DNA from: DBFJGL01 sp048394785
Lineage (GTDB): Bacteria > Bacillota > Clostridia > Christensenellales > CAG-917
NCBI GenBank assembly: GCA_048394785.1
Contig: DBFJGL010000028.1
Location: 1-55,062, forward strand
Reading direction: 5' to 3'
DNA: 55,062 bases
Shown here piece by piece: positions 17,054 to 25,850 of the stretch. Below the pieces are notes generated by a model that had not been told where the DNA came from, did no database searches, and saw nothing but the letters and a program-made list of their open reading frames with translations. Position 1 is the stretch's first letter; each line of letters begins with the position of its first letter. Made by a program: the position numbers and the translations under genes.

Positions 17054-17224
17054 TCACGTATCGTCGTCGTCAGCCGCGCCGCATCGGTTGCCCTCGCACC
17101 CGTATGTCATACTCAACGCAAACATTGTGGCAATGAGCACGGCGTTCTCCGTTTTATTTATACTGCCGTCGCCGCTGAACAGCACCGTTATTATTAACAG
17201 ATAGACATACCAATTTTCGCCCAT
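17054..17224 (-). CDS. Small membrane-type protein, 56 residues
   Basis: No family recognised. The peptide starts MGENWYVYLLIITVLFSGDG, with a hydrophobic stretch at residues 6-16 and a second (AVLIATMFALSMT) at 28-40. It ends in a Cys-containing, Asp-rich tail (YGCEGNRCGAADDDDT). GGAG stands 5 nt before the ATG, and the codon use resembles the neighbours. It fills most of the otherwise empty 495-base gap between uvrC and arsR; the remaining 234 bases towards uvrC hold the uvrC promoter and no other recognisable feature. A two-helix hairpin peptide is the likely topology. Confidence 0.45.
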   Translation of the reverse strand: MGENWYVYLLIITVLFSGDGSINKTENAVLIATMFALSMTYGCEGNRCGAADDDDT

Positions 17225-17314
17225 ATGCTCTCCATAGACTTTTTACCACAATATGCAATATAATGCGACAAAGTTACCCAAAATTCTCATATAAAAATAA
17301 GATATTATCGGTGT

Positions 17315-17647
17315 ATGGAAAAAATTCTCGACCAAGCAGTTGAAGATACCGTACTCGAATATCTTCCGCGCAACGCAACCCTGCACGCGCTGAGCGAATT
17401 TTTCGGTGCGTGCAGCGACGCGACGCGTGCGAAAATCATATGCGCGCTGTCCATATCGGAAATGTGCGTGGGCGACCTTTGCCGAATACTGAAAATAAAC
17501 CAGACGACCTGTTCGCATCAACTCAGACTGTTGCGAGCAGCCGACATAGTCATACAGCGCAGAGCGGGCAAAATCATATTTTATTCGCTCAAAAACAGAA
17601 AAATCGAGGAAGTTTTGCTTGCCGGAGTCGACTTTTTGGGGTTGTAA
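17315..17647 (+). CDS. ArsR/SmtB-family regulator
   Basis: A 110-residue winged-helix repressor. Visible are SDATRAKIICAL (helix before the DNA-binding motif), SEMCVGDLC (residues 48-56), TTCSHQLRLLRAADIV (recognition helix, 65-80) and the wing RRAGKIIFYSL. The usual metal motif of ArsR/CadC is ELCVCDL; here only the first Cys (C51) is kept, the second is Gly53, and another Cys stands at C56. C33 (GACSDATR) could be a further ligand. This predicts a thiolate metal or thiol sensor with a non-standard site. No transporter or metal-handling gene adjoins it. TATTAT lies 6 nt before the ATG, and no Shine-Dalgarno is seen. Confidence 0.88.
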   Translation: MEKILDQAVEDTVLEYLPRNATLHALSEFFGACSDATRAKIICALSISEMCVGDLCRILKINQTTCSHQLRLLRAADIVIQRRAGKIIFYSLKNRKIEEVLLAGVDFLGL

Positions 17648-17704
17648 CCGCACTAACAACCGTCAACAAATATCGCTTATTTCTTTACACATACACACCT
17701 TCCT

Positions 17705-17734
17705 GAAAGAAGCACCCGAACGGGTGCTTCTTTC
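17705..17734. terminator. Bidirectional terminator between converging genes
   Basis: A perfect 14-base inverted repeat (GAAAGAAGCACCCG/CGGGTGCTTCTTTC) separated by AA. It ends arsR (rightward) and the long leftward operon finishing at 17828. Confidence 0.85.
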
Positions 17735-17827
17735 ATACAATAAATCTGTTCAGGTCTGTTTTGATGCTGCAATGCGACGCTCCGCCGTAAGTTCGCCTTG
17801 CGAATTTTTCGTATATCTTATTTAATT

Positions 17828-18619
17828 TCACTCGGCGTTGCCGCGCTTATCGGCGTCTTCCGAAGCAACTTGCCGTCTGCCGGCGGGCAAAACGCCGCCG
17901 TCCCCGTCGTTGTCATCGGTTTTGTCCGCATCGGAATTTTCCGTTTTTACGCTATCGCCGCCGTTGACGGCTCCGCAACTGTCGGGCGAATTTTCTACTT
18001 CGGCAAACGGACTGTCCCCTTCAAACGGGTTGTCGCCGTCGTCGTTTATGATTACGACGTCCTTGTTCTTATCCTCTCCGTCCTTTGAGCGAAGCACCTT
18101 TGACATAACCTTTTTCAAGGTGGCGTAGACGTATTGCATAAGAAAATCTATTGCAAGCAAAACGACTGTGCCGACTACCGCTATTACGGCGTAATGAATA
18201 TCGCCGAGTACGCTCTCGTCAATCATCAGCGTACCGAACACAAAATACAGCAGTGCGAGCGCGCCGTTTATGAAAATAATTTTTATCGGAATTGATATAT
18301 ACAACTTCAATTTCTTTTCACGGCAAATTGCCGTAAAGACGGACATCGGCGCGAAATAAACTATAAAACCTGCAACCGACGCTATGTCGCCGACTATGAA
18401 AAACGCAAGCACCGCCGACGCAACGTACGCAAATACCGACGATAAATAATACCTTTTGGTAATCGGCACCATAAGCGCAATGCCCGCCGCCGCAAAAAAA
18501 CCGAGCGAGCCGAACCGCACGACGACTCCGAGCCACGTCAACAAAAGACTGAGCGCGGTTGAAATGCCCGCAAGCGCGATGGCATATAAAGTATCCTGTC
18601 GGGACGGTCTTTTTTTCAT
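17828..18619 (-). CDS. Six-helix membrane protein with acidic tail
   Basis: Unknown function. The 263-residue product has about six membrane helices in the first 175 residues (TLYAIALAGISTALSLLLTW, FFAAAGIALMVPI, LSSVFAYVASAVLAFFIV, ASVAGFIVYFAPMSVF, IIFINGALALLYFVFG, AVIAVVGTVVLLAIDFLM). A cytosolic tail of about 85 residues, rich in Asp, Glu, Asn and Ser, follows. The helix pattern recalls S-components of ECF-type vitamin transporters, but I cannot assign it. AGGAG precedes the ATG. It is the last gene of the P-loop/thrC/trpS operon, 61 bases after the J-domain gene. Confidence 0.75.
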   Translation of the reverse strand: MKKRPSRQDTLYAIALAGISTALSLLLTWLGVVVRFGSLGFFAAAGIALMVPITKRYYLSSVFAYVASAVLAFFIVGDIASVAGFIVYFAPMSVFTAICREKKLKLYISIPIKIIFINGALALLYFVFGTLMIDESVLGDIHYAVIAVVGTVVLLAIDFLMQYVYATLKKVMSKVLRSKDGEDKNKDVVIINDDGDNPFEGDSPFAEVENSPDSCGAVNGGDSVKTENSDADKTDDNDGDGGVLPAGRRQVASEDADKRGNAE

Positions 18620-18680
18620 ACGCGCGCTCCTGTCTTGAATTCGTTTTTTTCAGATTGCGGATATTTGTCCGCTCGATACG

Positions 18681-19349
18681 TCAGCAGCACCTTATAAGGT
18701 CGCCGCCCATACATTCGCAACAGCAGTCCGCGCACCACAGAGTTTGACAAGCCGCGCAGCAACCGTCCGCCGCGTCGGGTTGTTGTTGCTGATATGTGCG
18801 CTCCGTCTGAGTGTACGTGTTGGGGTTGCCGTTCATATTACCGGCATAACCGCCGTTATTCTGCTGTTGTTGAGACTGATTGAAAGGCGTGCCGCCGTCA
18901 ATCTTCTTTTTGAGGTTATCCAAAGCTCTGCGATATTTATCGTTATCGGGCTCCAACTCCAACGCGATTTCAAGCTGTTTTTTGCTTTCGCTCAGCCAGT
19001 TTTTCTCGTAAAAAACGACAGACTGATAATAATGCCACTCGCCTCCGCGATAGGTCATACCGTCAAGAATCTGTTGTGCGCGTTCGGGGTTTTTGTCCCT
19101 TATCGCCTGTTTTACTTCTTCAAAACTTTGCGGTTCTCCCGATACGCTCGCGCTCTCGTGCGTGTATTCCATTGCCGCCTGATAGGCGTTATCCAGCGTT
19201 TCAAGCATCTTGGCTGCGTCCGCACCCTCTTCGCCTTCGCTGAAAATGCGCGCTTCGTATACGGCTCGCTTGCTCTTGTACGCTTCGAGAATTTCGCTTT
19301 GGGACGCTCCCTTTTTGATGCCCAGAATTACAAACGGGTCACTTGGCAT
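18681..19349 (-). CDS. J-domain/TPR protein with Cys-rich C-terminus
   Basis: The 222-residue product begins with a J-like domain (DPFVILGIKKGASQSEILEA, ending near residue 65). The typical HPD tripeptide is absent, so it should not stimulate DnaK in the normal way. A TPR-like helical region follows (HYYQSVVFYEKNWLSESKKQ and a second helix pair, about 100-150), then a Gln/Asn-rich linker (about 155-192). The last 26 residues contain ten Cys (197, 198, 201, 206, 209, 210, 211, 213, 221, 222), which could bind metal or be lipidated. It overlaps the DUF5685 gene by 22 bases, so the two are co-translated and probably act together. GGAGAGG lies before the ATG. Confidence 0.75.
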   Translation of the reverse strand: MPSDPFVILGIKKGASQSEILEAYKSKRAVYEARIFSEGEEGADAAKMLETLDNAYQAAMEYTHESASVSGEPQSFEEVKQAIRDKNPERAQQILDGMTYRGGEWHYYQSVVFYEKNWLSESKKQLEIALELEPDNDKYRRALDNLKKKIDGGTPFNQSQQQQNNGGYAGNMNGNPNTYTQTERTYQQQQPDAADGCCAACQTLWCADCCCECMGGDLIRCC

Positions 19350-20188
19350 TTATCCTCTCCTTTGAGCAGTCGCTCTAACTGCATATTGATGCCGAGATAG
19401 ACGGTGTTTGACAACACGCCTTCCCCGACGACGACCTTCATTGCGTTATAACTTCCCACCATTTTGTTGTAAGTGGAGCGAAGCAAAAAGCCGAGTTCGT
19501 CCTTGTTCTTTTCCAAATACTCCGCCTTATCCGAGCAATCGCCGTAATTTAAGAGTATCGGGTTATATCTTCCCTTTTCGGTATCTTTTAATACGTCGTC
19601 GACGGCGTCGAACAAATAGACGAGCCTGCCGAGATTGTAGGTAAACGTATCTATATTTTCATCCGTCTTGACGAGCTTTTTGGTTATGTCGCGCATAAGC
19701 GAGGCAAAACAATCGGCAACTTCGTCGATATTCGCGCACTTTTCCTTCTCCAACCTGTTGAGCCGCGAAAAACTTTCTTTCATCAGTTTGTCTATGTCGG
19801 GAAGTCTGCGCGCCGCCGCTCTCTTGCGCGCGGCAAGCCGCCATTTTATGAAAACGCGCGACTTTTTGCCGTCCGTAACGTCGTCCTCGGCGTTGTAGTA
19901 CACGAGCAGTACCGATATATCCGCAACTTTTGCCGTCAATTCGTCGGTTACGACAACGGGCTTCTTTCTGCCGTTAATAGCGCACAGCTTGCGCTCTATT
20001 TTCACCTCTTGCTCCGCAATGCAATGCAGCAGTACGTTATAGAAAGTTGTATCGTAATTTGTGCACAGCCGCGTGAGCGGTCCGCCCGTCTTCGCAAGTG
20101 CCTTGCAAAGTCCGCAATAGTACGCCTGAAAGACGTTGAAGTCTTTGATGTACATATTGTTCTTATCGGGTATAACGTAACCGAACAT
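19328..20188 (-). CDS. DUF5685-family protein
   Basis: The 286-residue product starts MFGYVIPDKNNMYIKDF and has the N-terminal signature AYYCGLCKAL (C25, C28), followed by C42 (TRLCTNYD), C56 (LLHC) and C69 (KLC). The family is widespread in Clostridia and has no established function; the Cys pattern suggests a metal or Fe-S site. The rest is alpha-helical, including a Lys/Arg-rich part (LAARKRAAARRLPD) and DFXXXLGRL-like helices. It is 13 bases downstream of trpS and overlaps the J-domain gene by 22 bases; this pairing argues for a shared role. Confidence 0.8.
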   Translation of the reverse strand: MFGYVIPDKNNMYIKDFNVFQAYYCGLCKALAKTGGPLTRLCTNYDTTFYNVLLHCIAEQEVKIERKLCAINGRKKPVVVTDELTAKVADISVLLVYYNAEDDVTDGKKSRVFIKWRLAARKRAAARRLPDIDKLMKESFSRLNRLEKEKCANIDEVADCFASLMRDITKKLVKTDENIDTFTYNLGRLVYLFDAVDDVLKDTEKGRYNPILLNYGDCSDKAEYLEKNKDELGFLLRSTYNKMVGSYNAMKVVVGEGVLSNTVYLGINMQLERLLKGEDKCQVTRL

Positions 20189-20201
20189 TCTTAAACCCCG
20201 A

Positions 20202-21236
20202 TTAAAATGCGGTCAAACCGATTTTTTTCTTTACTTTACGCAAAGTCTTACGCGCAAGACAGGAAGCTTTCTCCGCGCCTTCTTTCGCGATTTTGGCAAC
20301 GTATTCCTTATCCTTGACGTACCTTTCGTATTCTTCTCTTATGGGTTTGAACTCCGCCGCGACCGTTTCGCCGACTGCGATTTTGAAATCGCCGTAACCC
20401 TTACCTTCGAACTCGCGCTCCGCCGCCTCTATGCTCTTGCCCGTAACCGCGCAGTAAATGTTGAGAAGATTGGTTATGCCCGGCTTATCTTCGCGCGCCA
20501 CAATTTCGTTGCCGCTGTCCGTTACGGCGCGCTTAAAGCGGCGCATAATGGTATCCTCGTCGTCGGTTATGGACACGGTGGCGTTCATATCTGCGTCGGA
20601 TTTTGACATTTTGGCGGTCGGATTTTGCAAAGAACATATCTTCGCGCCCCTTTCGGGAATGTATGGCTCGGGTACGGTAAAAGTTTCGCCGTAGCGGTTG
20701 TTAAACCTTATCGCAATATCTCTTGTGAGTTCGAGGTGCTGTTTTTGGTCGATGCCCACGGGCACGAGCGCGGAATTGAACAGCAGAATATCCGCCGCCA
20801 TAAGCACGGGATAATCCATAAGCCCCATATTGATATTGTCGGCGTGTTTCTGACTTTTGTCCTTAAACTGCGTCATTCTCGAAATTTCGCCGACGTAGGT
20901 GTTGCAGTTGAGTATCCATTGAAGCTCGGTATGCTCGTGGACGTGCGACTGAAAATACATCACGCACTTGTCGGGGTTAAGACCGCATGCAAGAAACTGC
21001 GCAAAAAATCCCGTACAGGTTTTGCGGAACTCCTGAGGTTCGCGCTTTAAGGTAAGCGCGTGCAAATCGGCGATAAAGAAAATGGAGTCATAGTCGTTCT
21101 GCATTCTCTCCCAATTTCTTACCGCGCCCAGATAATTGCCAAGCGTAATGGTGCCGGACGGCTGTATGCCGCTCAGCATAGTCTTTTTGGGGGCAACAAT
21201 ATTCTCAACAGTCGGTTTAAGTTCCGTTTCTGTCAT
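20202..21236 (-). CDS. trpS: Tryptophanyl-tRNA synthetase
   Basis: Class I synthetase that charges tRNA-Trp. The 344-residue protein has the HIGH-like PSGTITLGNYLGA (26-38), IADLHALT, the Trp-pocket region MGLMDYPVLMAADILL and the KMSKS loop (TAKMSKSDADMN, near residue 213). The first 19 residues (up to MLSGIQPSG) are an extension compared with most TrpRS; an internal start at residue 20 is possible. Spacing to thrC is 19 bases and to the DUF5685 gene 13 bases, so it is inside the operon; no T-box leader is seen. Confidence 0.97.
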   Translation of the reverse strand: MTETELKPTVENIVAPKKTMLSGIQPSGTITLGNYLGAVRNWERMQNDYDSIFFIADLHALTLKREPQEFRKTCTGFFAQFLACGLNPDKCVMYFQSHVHEHTELQWILNCNTYVGEISRMTQFKDKSQKHADNINMGLMDYPVLMAADILLFNSALVPVGIDQKQHLELTRDIAIRFNNRYGETFTVPEPYIPERGAKICSLQNPTAKMSKSDADMNATVSITDDEDTIMRRFKRAVTDSGNEIVAREDKPGITNLLNIYCAVTGKSIEAAEREFEGKGYGDFKIAVGETVAAEFKPIREEYERYVKDKEYVAKIAKEGAEKASCLARKTLRKVKKKIGLTAF

Positions 21237-21255
21237 ATAAACCTCTTTTTACCGA

Positions 21256-22734
21256 TTATTCCTCTATACCCATAAACTCATAAAGAGCCTTTTCGGTATC
21301 GTTCTTTCCTATAATTTTATTATGAAGCACGGGTTTTTCTTTTAAGTAGAAAAGCGCTTCGGGACAGTCCATAGCCGTTGCCATCTGCAACTTTGTCAAA
21401 GCTTTATAACTGTCCTTTTCTTTGCCTCCGAGCGCGCCGAAAACGTCGCGCGCAAACTTAAACGGACTTGCCGTGGACACAATCACCGTGACGGTTTCGT
21501 CTTCTGTTTCCGCAGAATAGTCGGCATATACGCTTGCCGCAACCGCCGTATGCGTATCGAAAACGTAGTCGTTCAAATCGAAGTAAGTGTAAATGGCTTC
21601 CTTGGTTTCCTCCTCGTCAGCCCAGCCTGCGCCGAACACCGTGTCGTTGAGCAATTCTACGTCGATTTCGAAATAACCCTTGCGCTTCAAGCCGTCGTAT
21701 AATTCGCGCACTTTTTCGTCGTCGCGGTCGCACAGCTCGAAAATAAGTCTTTCGAGATTGGAGGATACCAAAATATCCATTGACGGCGACATCGTCTTAT
21801 AAAAGTCACGGTCGATATCGTATCTTCCGTCGGCGAAAAACTGCGTGAGCACGTTGTTTGCGTTGGACGCGACAATGAGTTTGTTTACGGGCACGCCCAT
21901 ACGGTACGCGTAATATCCCGCAAGAATGTTACCGAAATTGCCCGTAGGCACGACAAAATTGATTTTCTCGCCGAACGCGATTTCTCCGCCCGACACAAGG
22001 TCGCAGTATGCCGAAACGTAATAGGCAATCTGCGGCGCAAGTCTACCCCAATTTATGGAGTTTGCAGACGACATGGCAATGCCTTTCGCTTTGAGTTTTT
22101 CTATTACTGTTTTGTCGTTAAACAGTTTCTTGACGGCGGTCTGCGCGTCGTCGAAATTGCCTTTTATTGCCGCGACGTGCACGTTTTTACCCTCTTGGGT
22201 TGCCATTTGCAGCTTTTGCATATCGCTTACGCCGTCGCTCGGATAAAAGACTATGATTTCGGTGCCGTCGACGTCTTTGAACCCTTCCAAAGCCGCTTTG
22301 CCGGTATCGCCGCTGGTAGCGACGAGTATGAGCGTTTTTTCGTCTATGCCCTGTTTCTTTTTGCCCGCTACGAGCAGATACGGAAGCAGAGTCAACGCCA
22401 TATCCTTGAACGCGCAGGTGGGACCGTGCCACAGCTCCATAACGTAAAGCGCGTCGTCGATTTTCACAAGCGGACAGGGGTCTCCGTCAAAGCGCGAATA
22501 CGCCTTTTCGCAAAAGTCGATAAGTTCTTCTTTCGTATAATCGTCGAGATACAGAGAAAGAACTTCGGCGGCGCGTTCGGGATAGTCCATTTCGCCGAGC
22601 CGCTCGAAATCCTCCCTTCTCAATGACGGGAAAGACGACGGAACGAAAAGTCCGCCGTCCTCAGATATACCTTTGACGATAGCCTCGCTTGCCGTGACCT
22701 GTTTACGGCAATCCCTGGTACTGAGATATTTCAT
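21256..22734 (-). CDS. thrC: Threonine synthase
   Basis: PLP enzyme converting O-phosphohomoserine to threonine. The 492 residues are the long type found in Clostridia and Proteobacteria. Motifs: SEDGGLFVP (24-32), HGPTCAFKD with the Schiff-base Lys110, SGDTGKAALEGF (phosphate/PLP binding), SANSINWGRLAPQIAYYV, and PTGNFGNILAGYYA (PLP phosphate loop). It starts within the stop of the P-loop gene (4-base overlap, ATGA). Together with asd at the right end of the window it belongs to the aspartate family pathway. Confidence 0.97.
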   Translation of the reverse strand: MKYLSTRDCRKQVTASEAIVKGISEDGGLFVPSSFPSLRREDFERLGEMDYPERAAEVLSLYLDDYTKEELIDFCEKAYSRFDGDPCPLVKIDDALYVMELWHGPTCAFKDMALTLLPYLLVAGKKKQGIDEKTLILVATSGDTGKAALEGFKDVDGTEIIVFYPSDGVSDMQKLQMATQEGKNVHVAAIKGNFDDAQTAVKKLFNDKTVIEKLKAKGIAMSSANSINWGRLAPQIAYYVSAYCDLVSGGEIAFGEKINFVVPTGNFGNILAGYYAYRMGVPVNKLIVASNANNVLTQFFADGRYDIDRDFYKTMSPSMDILVSSNLERLIFELCDRDDEKVRELYDGLKRKGYFEIDVELLNDTVFGAGWADEEETKEAIYTYFDLNDYVFDTHTAVAASVYADYSAETEDETVTVIVSTASPFKFARDVFGALGGKEKDSYKALTKLQMATAMDCPEALFYLKEKPVLHNKIIGKNDTEKALYEFMGIEE

Positions 22735-23159
22735 AATTCTCCTTGGTATTTTTTGAGAAATTCGGGAAAGTTTTCTTCGTTTTCGCTGACGGTAAGAATA
22801 AACGTGGTTTCGGTATCCTTTGCGATTTCGTACAAATCGGTGAAGAATTCCTCCATTTCGTCAACCTTCTTGCCGAGCATTCTGTGCGCGCCGTCGATGT
22901 AGAAACTCTCTATATCGTGGTTGCCGCAAAGTATGCCCTTAATAAAGCCGATAAGCGCGTCTTCGCTGATTGCCGCGTCAGATTTTTTCAAGCAGCTTGC
23001 GTTGACCGCGCGCACCTGATAGCGCAAGGAATACATATATCTGTCCGTGTCCGTGACAAACACTATGTCGCCTTTCGCAGTCTCGATGTTATCGTTTGCC
23101 ATATTGATGATAATCTTGGTTTTACCTGTTCCTTTTGCTCCGGTTATAAGTTTAATCAT
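22731..23159 (-). CDS. Small P-loop ATP-binding protein
   Basis: The 142-residue product starts with Walker A GAKGTGKT (7-14). It has VFVTDTDRYMYSLRYQVRAV and a Walker B-like FYIDG (86-90). Such short P-loop proteins occur in many Clostridia and are often mislabelled as PilT-related; the role is unknown. GGAGG lies 4-5 nt before the ATG. It opens the operon that continues with thrC. Confidence 0.8.
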   Translation of the reverse strand: MIKLITGAKGTGKTKIIINMANDNIETAKGDIVFVTDTDRYMYSLRYQVRAVNASCLKKSDAAISEDALIGFIKGILCGNHDIESFYIDGAHRMLGKKVDEMEEFFTDLYEIAKDTETTFILTVSENEENFPEFLKKYQGEL

Positions 23160-23175
23160 AAGCTCCTCCGCTTAT

Positions 23176-23204
23176 ATTTTATATAATATATAAGCAAATA
23201 TCAA
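23176..23204 (-). promoter_or_regulatory. Promoter of the P-loop/thrC/trpS operon
   Basis: The minus strand has TTGATA (23199-23204), 17 nt, TAAAAT (23176-23181), in an AT-rich stretch close to the GGAGG of the P-loop gene. Confidence 0.5.
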
Positions 23205-23361
23205 TACCCAATTTATAATAACCGATATTTGCCCGACGGCAGATATACGCTTGCGCTCACAGCGTCCTAATCGCCTAATCCGCCCCAAACGTCCGCACGC
23301 CGACGGCGCGCCGCCCGAAACGATGCGGATTTTGAGTTCCGCATACTACCTATTATTTCGG

Positions 23362-24756
23362 CTACGCACCGTGCGCGCTCAGGCTGTAATACTTTGCCTC
23401 GTCTATTTCCTTTATCATCGCTTCGAGTTCGCCGTCCGAAATCATAGTCGTTCTGCCCGCCGCGTATTCCGCGTCGACCTTCTCCTTGATTTTCACGACA
23501 AGTTCGCTCTGTTTCTCCACTCTCTCGCCCTCGGGCAAACCGAAATAACTGTTTATCCAGAACGCTATGCCGGCAAGTCCGCTGAACGCGTCCACAACCA
23601 CTCTCGGCGGGCGGTTGAGAATTTTTTCGGTGTCGAAGATATTATAAATCTCCTGGTCTTTCATCATACCGTCCGCGTGAATGCCCGCCTTAGTCACGTT
23701 GAAGTTTTTGCCGACAAACGGCGTGCGCGGAGGAATGTCAAAGCCCATATTATGCTCGAAATATTCCGCTATTTCGGTGATGACCGTAAGGTCCATACCG
23801 CCGGTATTCCCTCTTAAAGCCGCATATTCTATAGCCATTGCTTCGAGCGGCGTGTTGCCCGTGCGCTCGCCTATGCCGAGAAGCGTCGTGTTGATTGTCG
23901 AACAGCCGTACAGCCAAGCCGTCGCGGAGTTTGCGACCGCCTTGTAAAAGTCGTTGTGTCCGTGCCACTCCAACTGCTCCGAGGGCACCTCCGCGTAATA
24001 ACGAAAACCGTACATTATGCCCTGTACGCTACGCGGCAAAGACGTGCCCGGATACGTCACGCCGTAACCCATTGTATCGCACGCTCTGATTTTTATGGGA
24101 ATGCCGCTTTCTCTGCTCAGTTTCATAAGTTCGATTGCGAACGGCACGACAAATCCGAAATAATCCGCGCGCGTAATATCCTCGAAATGGCAGCGCGGAA
24201 CTATGTTTCTGTCAAGCGCCATCTTGACTACGCCGAGGTATTTGTCGAGTGCCTGTTTGCGCGTCAGATTCATCTTCTTGAAGATATGATAATCCGAACA
24301 GCTAACGAGTATGCCCGTTTCTTTCAAACCGTATTGTTTGACGAGTTCGAAGTCCTTTTCGTTGGCGCGTATCCAGCTTGTAATCTGCGGAAAATCGTAG
24401 CCGAGTTCGAGGCACTTTTCAAGTGCCTTTTTATCCTTTTCGCTGTAAAGGAAAAATTCGCTCTGTCTGATTATGCCGTTGGGACCGCCCAAACGGTGCA
24501 TCATCTTGTAAAGGTTGACGATGTCTTCTACCTTAAACGGCTCGCAGGACTGCTGTCCGTCGCGGAACGTGGTGTCCGAAATATACAAATCTTTGGGGCA
24601 TTCCATAGGCACGTTGCGCATATTGAACGCGATTTTCGGAATTTCGCCGTAAGTGAATATCTTTCTGTGGAGATTGGGCTGCGCCACGTCCTGCAAATTG
24701 GGTTTGTACGCGTGCTCCTCGATGACGTGTCTGTTCTTATTGTACTTGACTATCAT
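23362..24756 (-). CDS. Probable citrate (Re)-synthase, isopropylmalate-synthase-like
   Basis: The 464-residue product belongs to the HMGL/DRE-TIM family of Claisen-condensing enzymes. It has DTTFRDGQQ (acyl-acceptor binding, about residues 60-68), HFEDITRAD, RACDTMGYG and the metal-binding EWHGHND. It lacks the C-terminal regulatory domain of LeuA. By overall pattern it resembles the clostridial group that includes the Re-face citrate synthase of Clostridium kluyveri rather than true LeuA or homocitrate synthase; this assignment comes from memory of the family and is an inference. It would make citrate from oxaloacetate and acetyl-CoA for glutamate synthesis in an anaerobe. AGGAG precedes the ATG, and the gene follows prfA after 8 bases, so it is co-transcribed with translation genes. 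Confidence 0.7.
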   Translation of the reverse strand: MIVKYNKNRHVIEEHAYKPNLQDVAQPNLHRKIFTYGEIPKIAFNMRNVPMECPKDLYISDTTFRDGQQSCEPFKVEDIVNLYKMMHRLGGPNGIIRQSEFFLYSEKDKKALEKCLELGYDFPQITSWIRANEKDFELVKQYGLKETGILVSCSDYHIFKKMNLTRKQALDKYLGVVKMALDRNIVPRCHFEDITRADYFGFVVPFAIELMKLSRESGIPIKIRACDTMGYGVTYPGTSLPRSVQGIMYGFRYYAEVPSEQLEWHGHNDFYKAVANSATAWLYGCSTINTTLLGIGERTGNTPLEAMAIEYAALRGNTGGMDLTVITEIAEYFEHNMGFDIPPRTPFVGKNFNVTKAGIHADGMMKDQEIYNIFDTEKILNRPPRVVVDAFSGLAGIAFWINSYFGLPEGERVEKQSELVVKIKEKVDAEYAAGRTTMISDGELEAMIKEIDEAKYYSLSAHGA

Positions 24757-24764
24757 ATTGACTC

Positions 24765-25850
24765 CTAATCTATGTTTTCAAGCAGCTTATTCTGTACGGC
24801 AAGCCGCAATGCCGATATCATATCGTCCATATCGCCGAGCATAAATTTGTCCAGCGAATACAGAGTGAGTCCTATTCTGTGGTCGGTTACTCTGCCCTGA
24901 GGGAAATTATACGTCCGTATGCGCTCGCTTCTGTCGCCCGTGCCGACCTGAGCGCGGCGGTTTTCCGCATATTCCTTTTCCGCCTGCGACTGATAATAAT
25001 CGTACAGACGCGATTTGAGCACTTTCAAAGCCTTATCCCTGTTTTTAATCTGACTGCGCTCGTCCTGACACTCGACCACAATGCCCGTCGGAATGTGAGT
25101 CATTCTTATCGCGCTCTCGGTCTTGTTTACGTGCTGTCCGCCCGCGCCGCCGCTGCGGTAAGTGTCAACTTTGATGTCGTTTTCGTTGAGATTGACCTCT
25201 ACGTCTTCCGCCTCGGGAAGCACCGCAACCGTCACCGTCGACGTGTGCACCCTGCCCTGCGATTCCGTTTCCGGCACGCGCTGAACACGGTGTACTCCGC
25301 TTTCAAACTTCAACTTTCCGTACGCACCTTTGCCCGTTATCATAAACACGAGTTCCTTCGCGCCGCCGAGTTCGGTGTAGTTCATATTCACTTCCTCGAC
25401 TTTCCAACGGTTATAGTCGGCATAGTGGCGGTACATCTTCATAAGCTCGGTACCGAACAGAGCCGCCTCGTCGCCGCCCGCGCCCGCGCGTATTTCAATG
25501 ATTACGTTGTTGTCTTCGTTGGGGTCTTTGGGAAGCATCGCGATTTTGAGTTCTTCCTCGTCGCTCTCGATTTTATCGCGCAACTCGTCAATCTCCGCTT
25601 TGACCATCGTCTTCAAATCCGCGTCGCTCTCCAACGCGAGCATTTCTTCGAGTTCGGAAATTTCGCCTTTATGAGCGGTATATCTGTCGTATATTTCGAT
25701 TACGGGTTCGAGGTCCGAGTGCTCCTTGCCCAATTTTTTGAACTGCTGTTGGTCGGATATGATTTCGCTGCGCGTCAAAAGTTCGCCTATCTCGTCGTAA
25801 CGCGCTCTCAGCTTATCCAGTTTATTCAGCATACCCTCGCTAAGTTTCAT
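24765..25850 (-). CDS. prfA: Peptide chain release factor 1
   Basis: It terminates translation at UAA and UAG. The 361 residues are standard. The tripeptide anticodon is in VPETESQGRVHTS (PxT type, not the SPF of RF2), and the catalytic GGQ is in GGAGGQHVNKTESAIR, near residue 235. The Gln of GGQ is the target of the methyltransferase encoded just upstream. The start overlaps the upstream gene by 4 bases (ATGA), so the enzyme and its substrate are translationally coupled. Confidence 0.97.
   Translation of the reverse strand: MKLSEGMLNKLDKLRARYDEIGELLTRSEIISDQQQFKKLGKEHSDLEPVIEIYDRYTAHKGEISELEEMLALESDADLKTMVKAEIDELRDKIESDEEELKIAMLPKDPNEDNNVIIEIRAGAGGDEAALFGTELMKMYRHYADYNRWKVEEVNMNYTELGGAKELVFMITGKGAYGKLKFESGVHRVQRVPETESQGRVHTSTVTVAVLPEAEDVEVNLNENDIKVDTYRSGGAGGQHVNKTESAIRMTHIPTGIVVECQDERSQIKNRDKALKVLKSRLYDYYQSQAEKEYAENRRAQVGTGDRSERIRTYNFPQGRVTDHRIGLTLYSLDKFMLGDMDDMISALRLAVQNKLLENID

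Noticed and set aside
20189..23361. T-box or other amino-acid riboswitch for trpS or thrC
   Set aside because: No T-box core sequence or long leader; genes are spaced by 4 to 20 bases and the operon leader is short.
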